A stretch of DNA of 54,254 nt from Chryseobacterium sp. RU37D (lineage in GTDB: Bacteria > Bacteroidota > Bacteroidia > Flavobacteriales > Weeksellaceae), in assembly GCF_900156075.1 (NCBI RefSeq), contig NZ_FTMM01000021.1:1-54254 (forward strand). Reading direction: 5' to 3'. A program made the position numbers and the translations under genes. How positions within the stretch are numbered: the stretch's first letter is position 1; each line of letters opens with the position of its first letter. This document shows, in pieces, positions 1-8,251 of this stretch. The notes beneath the pieces were generated by a model. It had not been told where the DNA came from, did not search any database, and was given only the letters and a program-made list of their open reading frames with translations.

Positions 1-38
1 TTAAAAGCTGGATCATAGATTTTTCGCCCTTGTTTCAT
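1..38 (-). mobile_element. 5' end of an IS3-type transposase OrfA, cut by the window edge
   Basis: Reading leftward from the ATG at 38, the first residues are MKQGRKIYDPAFK. This opening (basic residues, then KIYDPAFK) is typical of the helix-turn-helix OrfA of IS3-family elements in Flavobacteriia. Only 12 codons are visible, so the family call rests on this short motif. The element's outer end should lie a few tens of bases to the right, before the gene remnant that begins near 72, but I cannot fix the terminal repeat from one end. Confidence 0.5.
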
Positions 39-71
39 ACGTTAAAATTAAGGTTTTATGCTTAACTCTAA

Positions 72-308
72 CTGGAAGCTAAATTAGTATATCCAGAAGA
101 TTTATCTAATCTTTTAGACATAGATACAAAAAATGTATTTAATAATCAATCCAACGAAGGCAATGGCTATGTAGAAACTATAAATAATGATTATAGAGAT
201 TTAATCAAAGATATTAAGGAAACTTACGACAAGCTTATCCAATCTAAAGACGAACAAATTGCAATGCTGAAAGAGCAAATCACTTTTTTTAAAGAGAAAA
301 ACATATAA
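72..308 (+). pseudogene. 3' remnant of a gene, probably cut by the IS element
   Basis: The frame is open from 72 to the TAA at 306-308 and encodes about 78 residues without a usable start. In-frame stops lie immediately upstream at 63 and 69. The product ends in a charged coiled-coil-like tail (about residues 38-78, rich in K, E, D, Q, ending EQITFFKEKNI). Such tails occur at the ends of HTH regulators of phage or mobile origin, but nothing here identifies the parent gene. Its position directly next to the IS3-type OrfA start suggests that the insertion removed the 5' part. Confidence 0.5.
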
Positions 309-341
309 TTTAATAAATTACTAATTCTCATCGTAAATTAT

Positions 342-349
342 TAAATTTG
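342..349 (+). promoter_or_regulatory. -7 promoter element upstream of dapA
   Basis: TAAATTTG matches the Bacteroidota -7 consensus TAnnTTTG and lies 19 bases before the dapA ATG. I see no clear -33 TTG at the right distance, so the call is moderate. Confidence 0.45.
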
Positions 350-368
350 GCAAAAATAATTCTAACAG

Positions 369-1241
369 ATGAGCATTTTAAAAGGAGTAGGTGTTGCATT
401 GGTGACACCCTTTAATGAAGATTTATCCGTAGATTTCGACAGTTTAACAAAATTAGTTAATTACAACATCGAAAACGGAACCAATTATTTAGTTGTTTTG
501 GGAACTACAGCGGAAGCTGCAACTCTTTCTGCCGAAGAGAAGAAACAGGTAATTGAGCATATCATTAAGGTTAACAATAAACGCGTTCCTTTGGTATTGG
601 GAATTGGCGGAAATAATACTCTTGAAGTAAAGAAACAGATTGAAGAAGCGGATCTTTCTGAGTTTGAAGCGGTACTTTCTGTTTCTCCATATTATAATAA
701 ACCGAACCAGGAGGGGCTTTACCAGCATTATAAAGTGTTGGCTTCCACGGGGAAAAATATTATTATTTATAATGTTCCGTCTAGAACAGGACAGAATATT
801 GAAGCGGAAACCACTTTACGCTTAGCAAAAGAATTTCCAAATTTATTCTTAATTAAAGAAGCTGCACCAAATATTTTACAGTATTTCGATATTTTAAGGA
901 AAAAACCGGGCGGTTTCAATTTGGTTTCCGGTGATGATGAATATACACTTCCGGTAACGCTAGCCGGCGGAAACGGAGTGATTTCTGTAATTGCACAGGC
1001 TTATCCGAAACAGTTTTCAACGATGGTGCAGTTGGCTTTCGACAGAAAAGTGGATGAAGCATACGAAATTCACAATAAGTTAGTTGAAATCACAAGATTG
1101 ATCTTTACAGAAGGTAATCCTTGCGGAATTAAAGTAATCCTTGCAGAGATGGGAATTATTAAAAATTATTTAAGACTTCCTTTAGTTCCGGCTTCAGAAG
1201 GGCTTCATGCTAAAATTAAAGCTGAAATGGCGAATATTTAA
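369..1241 (+). CDS. dapA: 4-hydroxy-tetrahydrodipicolinate synthase
   Basis: DapA condenses pyruvate with aspartate-4-semialdehyde, the first committed step of lysine and diaminopimelate synthesis in the cytoplasm. The 290-residue length is normal for the family. Visible hallmarks are the substrate-binding GTTAEAATL segment (residues 45-53; many relatives have GTTGESATL), the tyrosine in YNVPSRT (Y134, with R139 binding the substrate carboxylate) and the Schiff-base lysine K163 in LIKEAA. The ATG at 369 gives the usual short N-terminus before the first beta strand. The gene stands alone, with a candidate promoter just upstream and no partner of the lysine pathway next to it. Confidence 0.95.
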   Translation: MSILKGVGVALVTPFNEDLSVDFDSLTKLVNYNIENGTNYLVVLGTTAEAATLSAEEKKQVIEHIIKVNNKRVPLVLGIGGNNTLEVKKQIEEADLSEFEAVLSVSPYYNKPNQEGLYQHYKVLASTGKNIIIYNVPSRTGQNIEAETTLRLAKEFPNLFLIKEAAPNILQYFDILRKKPGGFNLVSGDDEYTLPVTLAGGNGVISVIAQAYPKQFSTMVQLAFDRKVDEAYEIHNKLVEITRLIFTEGNPCGIKVILAEMGIIKNYLRLPLVPASEGLHAKIKAEMANI

Positions 1242-1381
1242 ATGAAATGGCAATAGTCAGTTGTAAATTTTGCTATTAGAGGTAAAATGAGCACTTCAGA
1301 TATGAAACAAAATTGGCCATCTACAAAATACAAGGGTGAAAGGCTTTCTGCTTTTCACTTTTTTTATCATAATTTTAAAGA

Positions 1382-1885
1382 ATGGAATTAATAAAAGCAA
1401 CAGAAAAGGAAATCCCATTGATCCAGGATTTGGCAAGAAGATCTTGGGAAAGTGCATATCTAGGGATAATTTCAAATGAGCAAATTGAATATATGCTGGG
1501 CGAAATGTATTCTACTAAAGAAATTTCCACCCATCTTCAAAATCCGAATTATCATTATTATCTGATTTTTGATGAATACAATGATTCTTTTGAGGGTTTT
1601 ATAGGGTACGAGCATGGATATGAAAAGGGTACGACAAAGCTACACAGGATTTATCTTGTTCCGAAAAGTAAAGGAAAGGGCTTCGGAAAAGGAGCGCTAG
1701 ATTTCTTGAAGAAAAAGCTTTCTGAAAGCAATGACAGAAGGATTATCTTGAATGTAAATAAAGAAAACAAAGCAAAAAAATTCTACGAATCTCAAGGTTT
1801 TAAAGTATATAATGAATTGGTTTTGGATATTGGAAATGGTTTCGTCATGGATGATTACCAAATGGAGTATATAATTCACTTGTGA
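1382..1885 (+). CDS. GNAT-family N-acetyltransferase
   Basis: A 167-residue single-domain acetyltransferase of the GNAT fold, which transfers acetyl from acetyl-CoA to an amine. The acetyl-CoA pyrophosphate loop is visible around residues 88-103 (RIYLVPKSKGKGFGKGAL, a variant of the Q/RxxGxG/A motif). The C-terminal part has the usual NVNKENKAKKFYESQGF segment, where the Asn and the FYxxxGF pattern are typical. The substrate cannot be told from sequence. The gene is separated from dapA by 140 bases and from the next gene by about 290 bases, so it is probably monocistronic. Confidence 0.85.
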   Translation: MELIKATEKEIPLIQDLARRSWESAYLGIISNEQIEYMLGEMYSTKEISTHLQNPNYHYYLIFDEYNDSFEGFIGYEHGYEKGTTKLHRIYLVPKSKGKGFGKGALDFLKKKLSESNDRRIILNVNKENKAKKFYESQGFKVYNELVLDIGNGFVMDDYQMEYIIHL

Positions 1886-1911
1886 TTGACTTAAAATTGT
1901 ATAATATTTTC

Positions 1912-1944
1912 TTGTAATTCTATAACAAGTGATATTTATTTTTG
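1912..1944 (+). promoter_or_regulatory. Candidate promoter in the 1886-2173 gap
   Basis: TTG at 1912-1914 is followed after 22 bases by TATTTTTG at 1937-1944, matching the TTG/TAnnTTTG promoter pattern. The predicted start is about 1950. No ORF of normal size follows before the terminator at 2060, so it could drive a short RNA. Confidence 0.35.
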
Positions 1945-2059
1945 CTCATCTTTGTACCAGTCAAATCGCTATTAAATAATAACAATACATTTATATGCTT
2001 GATGTTAAGCTTGTTTTGCTTTTTATCAGGATATTTTTTTTCATCCTTAGTGTTTAATT

Positions 2060-2090
2060 CCTGTATTTCATAATGCAGGATTTTTTGTTT
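2060..2090 (+). terminator. Rho-independent terminator
   Basis: An 8-bp stem (CCTGTATT pairing with AATGCAGG, one wobble pair) with a 4-base loop is followed by ATTTTTTGTTTT. It lies 175 bases past the acetyltransferase stop and about 110 bases past the candidate promoter at 1937, so it may end either transcript. Confidence 0.6.
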
Positions 2091-2173
2091 TCTAAATTTG
2101 AAATAAATGCACCTATTTCACTTTGTATTGAAATAAATTATTATATTTACATCCAATTTGACACACTACAAGG

Positions 2174-2755
2174 ATGAGAATATACGTAAAATTTGATTTC
2201 AATGCTCTTTGCAAAAAGGTTTTGGACGAAAAACTTAAAGAACAAGGTCTGAAATACCGACTGCTGAATTTCGGTGAAGTAGAATTTTATGAAAATTTTA
2301 CCCGGGAACAACATAAAAATTTTAAAAAACATTTGGAAGATTACGGAATAGAAATCATCGAAAGCCAGAAAACAACATTAGTACAGAAAATTAAGGATAC
2401 AATTATAGAGATGGTATTTACTGATGAAAATATTCCTGTTAAAGCCTCTATTTATATTGCAGAAAAGTTGGACCATAGCTATGGCTATCTTTCGAATCTG
2501 TTTTCGGAAGCTACTTGCTGCTCAATTGAAAATTTCATTATTCTTCAGAAAATTGAGTATGCAAAAGAACTGATAATAAGTAAAAATCAAAGCCTTACGG
2601 ATATTGCCCAAATGCTTAATTATTCCAGTGTGGCACATCTGAGTACTCAGTTTAAAAAGACTACCGGCATTACCCCATCACAATTTCAGAAAATCGTAGA
2701 CAGGAGAAGAACGTATCAAAGTGTAATTAATAGAGCCATAATGCAATATGAATAA
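2174..2755 (+). CDS. AraC-family regulator with an HMA-like N-terminal domain
   Basis: A 193-residue regulator. The C-terminal half (about residues 90-182) is an AraC/XylS double helix-turn-helix: the second helix-turn-helix includes SLTDIAQMLNYSSVAHLSTQFKK and the family-typical GITPSQFQK ending. The first 70 residues follow the layout of the small ferredoxin-like domain found in a Flavobacteriia AraC group that otherwise carries a CxxC metal site. Here the cysteine pair is absent, so metal sensing is unlikely. It overlaps the next gene by 8 bases, which indicates translational coupling with the receiver-like protein. The target genes are unknown. Confidence 0.8.
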   Translation: MRIYVKFDFNALCKKVLDEKLKEQGLKYRLLNFGEVEFYENFTREQHKNFKKHLEDYGIEIIESQKTTLVQKIKDTIIEMVFTDENIPVKASIYIAEKLDHSYGYLSNLFSEATCCSIENFIILQKIEYAKELIISKNQSLTDIAQMLNYSSVAHLSTQFKKTTGITPSQFQKIVDRRRTYQSVINRAIMQYE

Positions 2756-3194
2756 AGAATATCTTAATGTTATTCTGGTTGATAGCAACGAAGGAAACAG
2801 GTTTTTTTTTAAGAAAATATTTAAAGATCTAAAGATTGGGATAAAAATCCTGACCTTTGAAAATGGGGAAGAACTGATGAATTATCTGAATTGTCAACAG
2901 GTTTTGATTCCAGAAATTCTATTCATGGAAAAAGATATTCCGAAGAAGAGTAGTCTCGATTGTCTTGAAGAAATCAAAAGCGTCATTAGGTTTGATCAAA
3001 TGGTAATTACTATTTATTCCAAATATTTATCTGCTGATGAGGAAGAAAATATTTTTGTAAAAGGTGCTAATATTATTATGGAAAAACCAGATAATTATGT
3101 AGATCTGAAAAAAGTGCTTTCAGAAATTATTACTATCAATTGGCAGTATCATACCTCAGGTTTAAACAAAAATAATTTTATCATGAAAGTGTGA
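2748..3194 (+). CDS. Receiver-like (pseudo-response regulator) protein, Glu at the phospho-site
   Basis: A 148-residue stand-alone receiver-like domain. Visible are the acidic N-terminal position (ILVDSNE, D12), the loop where a phosphorylated Asp is expected (LFMEKDIP), the hydroxyl residue near S91 (ITIYS) and the conserved Lys-Pro near the end (MEKP, K113). Aligning LFMEKDIP with the usual LxDxxMP pattern puts Glu61, not Asp, at the phospho-acceptor site. Glu often mimics phosphorylation, so the protein may be locked on or work through protein contacts. No histidine kinase lies nearby. The overlap with the AraC gene suggests the two act together. Confidence 0.65.
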   Translation: MNKEYLNVILVDSNEGNRFFFKKIFKDLKIGIKILTFENGEELMNYLNCQQVLIPEILFMEKDIPKKSSLDCLEEIKSVIRFDQMVITIYSKYLSADEEENIFVKGANIIMEKPDNYVDLKKVLSEIITINWQYHTSGLNKNNFIMKV

Positions 3195-3775
3195 AAAAAA
3201 AATGTAATTAATTGTTTTTATATTAAAATTTAATTTTTATCTTTGTCGGGCAATATTCACATAATAGTGATAATTGATTATTCAAGAATAAAATAAATAA
3301 AAGCTTAAAGTATAGAAAATTTATATTAAAAAATTGAAACACAAATTATTATATGGAAAGCGTCAATGATCATGAAAATAATTGTTTCATAATAAAAACT
3401 AAATTATATAAATCACAATGTTATTTAACAAAATGAATTATATCATTTCCAATTATAAAGCACAGAAGATCTTTAAACAAAACGGTACAATCATGAAAAC
3501 TCAAGGAAGTAGTTAAAGGAATTCTTATTCGTTTCATTTTAAATCCTTTAACGAAAACAACAGTTAGTTTTTATAATAAACAAGTTGGAAACATAATTCA
3601 TTTTGTTTTTTTTATTCAATGAACTGGATTATAAATATCTTTCATACCAAATACCAAATCACAAAATATTAATTATCAAAAATGAAAGTATTTATTATTG
3701 AAGTAAAGTAATTTCTTCAAAAAATAACAGTTTTATAAGAGGCCGCGTAGAGATTTTTTTCTTTCCGCGGTTTTT
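3195..3775. other. 581-bp gap: promoter and terminator but no normal gene
   Basis: The stretch is very AT-rich. It starts with a well-formed promoter (3212-3245) and ends with a strong rightward terminator (3743-3777). Between them I see only very short ORFs: 32 codons at 3418-3516 (MLFNKMNYIIS...) and 9 codons at 3681-3710. It could be a non-coding RNA, a small-peptide transcript or a decayed gene. I recognise no known RNA family. Confidence 0.45.
3212..3245 (+). promoter_or_regulatory. Promoter (TTG/TATCTTTG) with no obvious gene
   Basis: TTG at 3212-3214, a 23-base spacer and TATCTTTG at 3238-3245 match the Bacteroidota sigma-A consensus. Transcription would begin near 3252 and run to the terminator at 3743, giving a transcript of about 520 bases. 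Confidence 0.5.
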
Positions 3776-3777
3776 TT
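3743..3777 (+). terminator. Strong rightward terminator overlapping the recG stop
   Basis: CCGCG (3743-3747) pairs with CGCGG (3766-3770), the stem continues inward with AGAG/CTTT, and seven T follow. The T-run is on the + strand, so it ends rightward transcription, not recG. It overlaps the recG stop codon at 3776-3778. Confidence 0.7.
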
Positions 3778-5860
3778 ATGATATCTTACTCCACTTATTT
3801 TTTCCTTTATAATTTCTCAGATAATAATTTTTAATAATTTGATTATCAGGTCTTAAAAGAAGAGGGTCGGCTTGTAGTATTTTTTCGACCGTATTTTTTG
3901 TTATTTTAATAATTGTTGAATCATTTACAAGATCAAGCTTTTTGAAATCAACAACTCCGCTCTGCTGGGTGCCTAGAATATCTCCCGGCCCGCGAAGCTG
4001 CATATCCACTTCAGAAATTTTAAAGCCATCGTTCGTTTCAGTCATTGTCTTGATGCGGGTTCTGCTTTCACGGGATAGCTTGTCTGAAGTCATTAGGATA
4101 CAATAGCTCTGTTCTGCACCTCGGCCGACACGTCCACGAAGTTGGTGGAGCTGTGATAATCCAAATCTTTCTGCGCTTTCAATCACCATTACAGAAGCAT
4201 TAGGTACATTAACGCCTACTTCAATCACCGTGGTTGCCACCATAATTTCAGCTTTTCCAGAGGCAAAATAATTCATGGCTGCATCTTTTTCATCAGGCTT
4301 CATTTTCCCGTGAAGCATGGTTACATTGTATTTTGAAAAATTATCCATTACATTTTTCAAACCCTCCATTAGATTTTTATAATCCAATGTTTCAGACTCT
4401 TCAATTAAAGGATATACAAAATATATCTGTCTTCCTTTCTGGATTTCTTCACGACAGAAGTTGTAGACATAAGCCTTGTCTTTTTCCCGTCTGTGAGCTG
4501 TAATGATGGGCTTTCTTCCAACTGGCATTTCATCAATTACAGAAACATCAAGATCAGAATAAAAGCTCATGGCCAGCGTCCTTGGGATGGGAGTGGCGGT
4601 CATAACAAGAATATGCGGCGGGATTTTATTTTTTGCCCAAAGTTTGGCTCTCTGTGCCACCCCAAACCTATGCTGCTCATCAATTATGGCTAATCCCAGA
4701 TTTTTAAATTTTACTTTATCTTCCAAAACGGCATGTGTTCCTACCAGGATAGAAAGTTCGCCATTTTCCAATTCCTGATGAATAATTTTCCGTTCGGACG
4801 CTTTGGTAGAGCCGGTCAGGAGGCGTACATTGACCGGGGTTTCTTTTAAAAGATCTTTAATGCCGTTGTAATGCTGCTGAGCAAGTATTTCAGTGGGTGC
4901 CATCATGCAGCTTTGAAAGCTATTGTCTAAGGTAATGAGCATTGTAAGCAAAGCAACCATTGTTTTTCCTGAACCTACATCACCCTGCAAAAGCCTGTTC
5001 ATCTGGATTGGTTTTTTCATATCCTGACGAATTTCCTTTAAAACTCTTTTCTGTGCCCCTGTTAAATCAAACGGAAGATGATTTTCATAAAAATCATTAA
5101 AATAATCACCAACAATCGGGAAGGGATTTCCTATGGTATGGCTTTTATGATGAATTTTTTTTAAACAAAAACCAAGCTGGAAAAAGAATGATTCTTCAAA
5201 TTTTAACCGGTAATCTGCCCTTTCGAAATGCTCCATATCTTTTGGGAAATGGATGTTAAGATAAGTATGTTGTCTCGATAAAAATTTAAAAGGCTTCATC
5301 AGGTAATCCGGAAAGTTTTCCTGTATTAAATTGGGAATTTCCTTGCAGATATTTCTTAGAATCGTTTGAAAAAATTTCTGATTTAATCCTCTTTTCGTTA
5401 ATTTTTCAGAACTTGGATAAATGGGTCTTAGCCGGTTTTCCTTATCCTTTTTTTCTTCAACTTCTATTTCCGGGTGAGGCATGGAAAACTGATTGTTAAA
5501 AACATTTATCTTTCCGAAAATATAGATTTCTTTATTGATTGGCAGCTGCTCTTTCAGCCATTTTGAATACTGAAACCAAACAAGATCCATCGTTCCCGTA
5601 TCATCATTGAATTTAGCTGAAAGCCGTTTTGTTTTTCCTGTCTGGATTTCCTGAACGCTGATAATTTTTCCCTTTAGCTGAACATCAGTTGAGATATTCT
5701 GCAGCTGGACTATTTTATGAACTTTACTTTTATCCAGATAACGGATGGGGAAGAAGTTCAGAAGATCCTCCACAGTAGAAATGCCCAGCACATTCCTGAT
5801 GAGCCTGGCTTTTTCCGGACCGATTCCTTTTACATATTCTATGGAAGTTTCAAGATTCAT
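3776..5860 (-). CDS. recG: ATP-dependent DNA helicase RecG
   Basis: RecG is a monomeric superfamily 2 translocase that reverses stalled replication forks and migrates branched DNA. The 694-residue length is standard. The N-terminal wedge/OB-fold domain spans about residues 60-150. Helicase motifs follow: Walker A GDVGSGKT (293-300), DEQH box (394-397, IIDEQHRFG), motif III TATPIPRT, and in the second RecA lobe the RecG-typical QLRGRVGRG arginine-finger region. The start ATG at 5860 fits a normal N-terminus with the helix-hairpin-helix-like segment VKGIGPEKARLIRN. The gene is transcribed alone toward the left. Confidence 0.97.
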   Translation of the reverse strand: MNLETSIEYVKGIGPEKARLIRNVLGISTVEDLLNFFPIRYLDKSKVHKIVQLQNISTDVQLKGKIISVQEIQTGKTKRLSAKFNDDTGTMDLVWFQYSKWLKEQLPINKEIYIFGKINVFNNQFSMPHPEIEVEEKKDKENRLRPIYPSSEKLTKRGLNQKFFQTILRNICKEIPNLIQENFPDYLMKPFKFLSRQHTYLNIHFPKDMEHFERADYRLKFEESFFFQLGFCLKKIHHKSHTIGNPFPIVGDYFNDFYENHLPFDLTGAQKRVLKEIRQDMKKPIQMNRLLQGDVGSGKTMVALLTMLITLDNSFQSCMMAPTEILAQQHYNGIKDLLKETPVNVRLLTGSTKASERKIIHQELENGELSILVGTHAVLEDKVKFKNLGLAIIDEQHRFGVAQRAKLWAKNKIPPHILVMTATPIPRTLAMSFYSDLDVSVIDEMPVGRKPIITAHRREKDKAYVYNFCREEIQKGRQIYFVYPLIEESETLDYKNLMEGLKNVMDNFSKYNVTMLHGKMKPDEKDAAMNYFASGKAEIMVATTVIEVGVNVPNASVMVIESAERFGLSQLHQLRGRVGRGAEQSYCILMTSDKLSRESRTRIKTMTETNDGFKISEVDMQLRGPGDILGTQQSGVVDFKKLDLVNDSTIIKITKNTVEKILQADPLLLRPDNQIIKNYYLRNYKGKNKWSKIS

Positions 5861-5934
5861 TTTTGGATTTCAAGATACAAGTCTTGAGTTTTTATCCGGA
5901 TTTTTAATGAAAATTAAAAGCCCGAATTTCGGTA

Positions 5935-5968
5935 AAATAAAAAAGACTTCCAAACAAATTGAAAGTCT
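5935..5968 (-). terminator. Terminator downstream of the thioredoxin-like gene
   Basis: On the minus strand AGACTT pairs with AAGTCT across a 13-base loop and is followed by a T-rich run (TTTTTTATTTT). It lies between the thioredoxin-like stop at 6019 and the recG start at 5860 and separates the two transcripts. Confidence 0.6.
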
Positions 5969-6018
5969 CTCATATATTTTTAAGACTAAACCCGAACCGC
6001 ACATCTCGAAATCTCAAA

Positions 6019-6552
6019 TCAATCTTTTATTTTAGATTTAAATTTTTTCTGATAATCTTCCCATTGCTCTCTTGAACGAATTCTTTTGAACATATCTTTA
6101 GAAATGAAATCCAGATAAGGTTCCAGTTCTTTGGCAGATAATTCACCTTGTAGAATGGTGATCGGCCCACCTTTTTCGTCAAGAAATACAGTGCTCGGAA
6201 CCGCCGCTACGTTCATATATTGTGTAAATTCGTGTAGCGAATTTCTTCCTTTTTTCTGTTCTGTATTAGAGTTTGTAAATGTTCTGCCGTAAATTTCAAC
6301 AGCATTTTTTTCCTCGGCATCGAATTTTACAGGGTAATAGTTTTGATTCAAAATATCGGCAATTACCTGATGCCCATAGGTTTTTTTATCCATGATCTTG
6401 CAGGGCCCGCACCAGTCTGCATAGAAATCAATCAATATTTTTTTTGGATTTTCTTTCTGAGCTTTCAGTGCTTCATCAATGGTCATCCATTTTACCTGAG
6501 TAAAGTTGAATGTAATCCAAAATAGACATATTATGCTTATAAATTTCTTCAT
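6019..6552 (-). CDS. Exported thioredoxin-family protein
   Basis: A 177-residue protein with an N-terminal signal peptide (about residues 1-18) followed by a thioredoxin fold. The redox site WCGPC is at residues 47-51 in DFYADWCGPCK, and the cis-Pro loop is probably AAVPST near residue 112. The strict CGPC motif suggests a reductase active in the periplasm, for example in protein folding or envelope repair. The ATG lies 42 bases after the stop of the adjacent POT transporter, in the same direction, so the two may share a transcript. The substrate is unknown. Confidence 0.85.
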   Translation of the reverse strand: MKKFISIICLFWITFNFTQVKWMTIDEALKAQKENPKKILIDFYADWCGPCKIMDKKTYGHQVIADILNQNYYPVKFDAEEKNAVEIYGRTFTNSNTEQKKGRNSLHEFTQYMNVAAVPSTVFLDEKGGPITILQGELSAKELEPYLDFISKDMFKRIRSREQWEDYQKKFKSKIKD

Positions 6553-6594
6553 AATTTAATAATTAAGTAAAAATAAGCATAATTTCGCTTACTT

Positions 6595-8106
6595 CTATTT
6601 TACTTCCTGCATTAATTTTTTCACGTACGGTGATATCAAAATTAATACCACACCGGCAATTACAGCGTATAATCCCAATTGTTTATATCCATTGGTATAA
6701 GTGATAAAGGCTTCATAGTTTGAAGAACCTTCTTTGGCTGTTGCAAGCCCGGCACCGATTATTCCGGCTACATACTGCCCGTAAGCGGAGGCCAAGAACC
6801 ACATACCCATCATCATCCCTTGGAGATTTTTGGTAGAAAGTTTGGTCATAATGGATAATCCGATTGGGGAGAGGCAAAGCTCACCCAAAGTAATGATTAA
6901 TAAAGCAATCGTAAAGAAATTCAAGGAAGTAACTCCTGCTGCGTTTGCAAAAAGCTTTGTTGCAAACAATGCATAATATCCCAGCCCAAGGAAGATAAAT
7001 CCTAAACCGAATTTGATAATGGTATTAGGCTCAATTTTCCTTTTATTCAACCAAATCCAAAGCAGCCCGATCAATGGGGCAAGGAAGATAATGAAGAATG
7101 CTCCTCCGGAATTATTCACCCCATTAGGGTCAAGTCCCAAAAGATCTTTATTTAAATTTTTAGCAGCAAAAATACTTAAAGAGCCTCCACTTTGCTCGTA
7201 AATTCCCCAAAATAAGATTGAAAACAAAATAAACACCAGAGCTGCCCAAAGTTTCTTGCGTTCGGAAAGGGTTACTTTTGTCATTTCGTAGAAAAGATAG
7301 ACCAGCGTCAATGGTCCGATTGTCCACATGAAATAATCAGTATATTCGGTTTTTGCAACCATTATCATAATGATTGGGACGAAAATTAATGATAAAACAT
7401 ATACTCCATATTCCTTCCATTTTGGAATTGGTGCCGATTTTACCTCATTATCAGGATGTCCCGGCTGAAGACCGATTGTTCCTAATCTTCTTTGTGTAAA
7501 TACAAAATTAATTAAACTGATAACCATTACAATCGCAGCCAAGCCGAAAGCGACATTCCATCTTAATCCTTCTGAAATTGTATTGGCTAAAATTTCACCC
7601 TTTCCGATTGCAATACAAAAATATCCTCCAAGTAAAGCACCAAGGTTGATTCCCGCGTAGAAAAGCGAAAAACCGGCATCCGCTCTGGAATCGTTCGGTT
7701 TATAAAGTTGCCCAACCATTGAAGAAATATTGGGTTTAAAGAAACCTGTTCCTACAACGGTAAATGCGATTCCTAAGAAGAAAAATTTGTGAGGATCTGT
7801 GGCAAGAATGATACTCCCAACAATCATTAAAAGTCCACCCCAAAAAAGAGACTTTCGGAATCCTAAGATTTTATCAGCAAAAAGGCCGCCAACAAAGGTA
7901 AAAGCATAAACGAATGCCTGTGTTGCTCCGTACTGAAGATTGGCTTCTTTTTCATGGAAATTAAGTTGGGAAATCATAAAGAATACCAACATTCCACGCA
8001 TTCCGTAGAAACAGAAGCGTTCCCACATTTCAGAGAAGAAAAGGCTCCAGATTTGCCTTGGGTATTTTCCTTCGAAATTTTGTATTTCTTCTAGAGTTTT
8101 ACTCAT
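6595..8106 (-). CDS. Proton-dependent oligopeptide transporter (POT/PTR), copy 1
   Basis: A 503-residue inner-membrane transporter of the POT branch of the major facilitator superfamily, which imports di- and tripeptides with protons. The POT signature EMWERFCFYGMRG, with the ExxER proton-coupling residues, is at residues 26-38 in the first helix. A second family motif lies in GFFKPNISSMVG, and the C-terminal GELCLSPIGLS segment is also characteristic. About 12-14 hydrophobic helices can be counted. It is the first of three same-strand paralogues and is followed by the thioredoxin-like gene 42 bases on. Confidence 0.92.
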   Translation of the reverse strand: MSKTLEEIQNFEGKYPRQIWSLFFSEMWERFCFYGMRGMLVFFMISQLNFHEKEANLQYGATQAFVYAFTFVGGLFADKILGFRKSLFWGGLLMIVGSIILATDPHKFFFLGIAFTVVGTGFFKPNISSMVGQLYKPNDSRADAGFSLFYAGINLGALLGGYFCIAIGKGEILANTISEGLRWNVAFGLAAIVMVISLINFVFTQRRLGTIGLQPGHPDNEVKSAPIPKWKEYGVYVLSLIFVPIIMIMVAKTEYTDYFMWTIGPLTLVYLFYEMTKVTLSERKKLWAALVFILFSILFWGIYEQSGGSLSIFAAKNLNKDLLGLDPNGVNNSGGAFFIIFLAPLIGLLWIWLNKRKIEPNTIIKFGLGFIFLGLGYYALFATKLFANAAGVTSLNFFTIALLIITLGELCLSPIGLSIMTKLSTKNLQGMMMGMWFLASAYGQYVAGIIGAGLATAKEGSSNYEAFITYTNGYKQLGLYAVIAGVVLILISPYVKKLMQEVK

Positions 8107-8196
8107 AATTGTGTATGATTAAGTTTTAATTAAGGTTTCTTTCAATTGTTGGCACATGGTCTCAAGAATTGAAAATTTAATAAAGAACACACGAAA

Positions 8197-8228
8197 ATAA
8201 AAAAAACCTCCGACTTAGCAGAGGTTTT
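8197..8228 (-). terminator. Terminator downstream of POT copy 2
   Basis: AAAACCTC (8203-8210) pairs perfectly with GAGGTTTT (8221-8228). On the minus strand the stem is followed by a run of T and A, a good rho-independent terminator for the gene ending at 8252. Confidence 0.75.
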
Positions 8229-8251
8229 CGTTGTATTTTATTTGATGCGGA

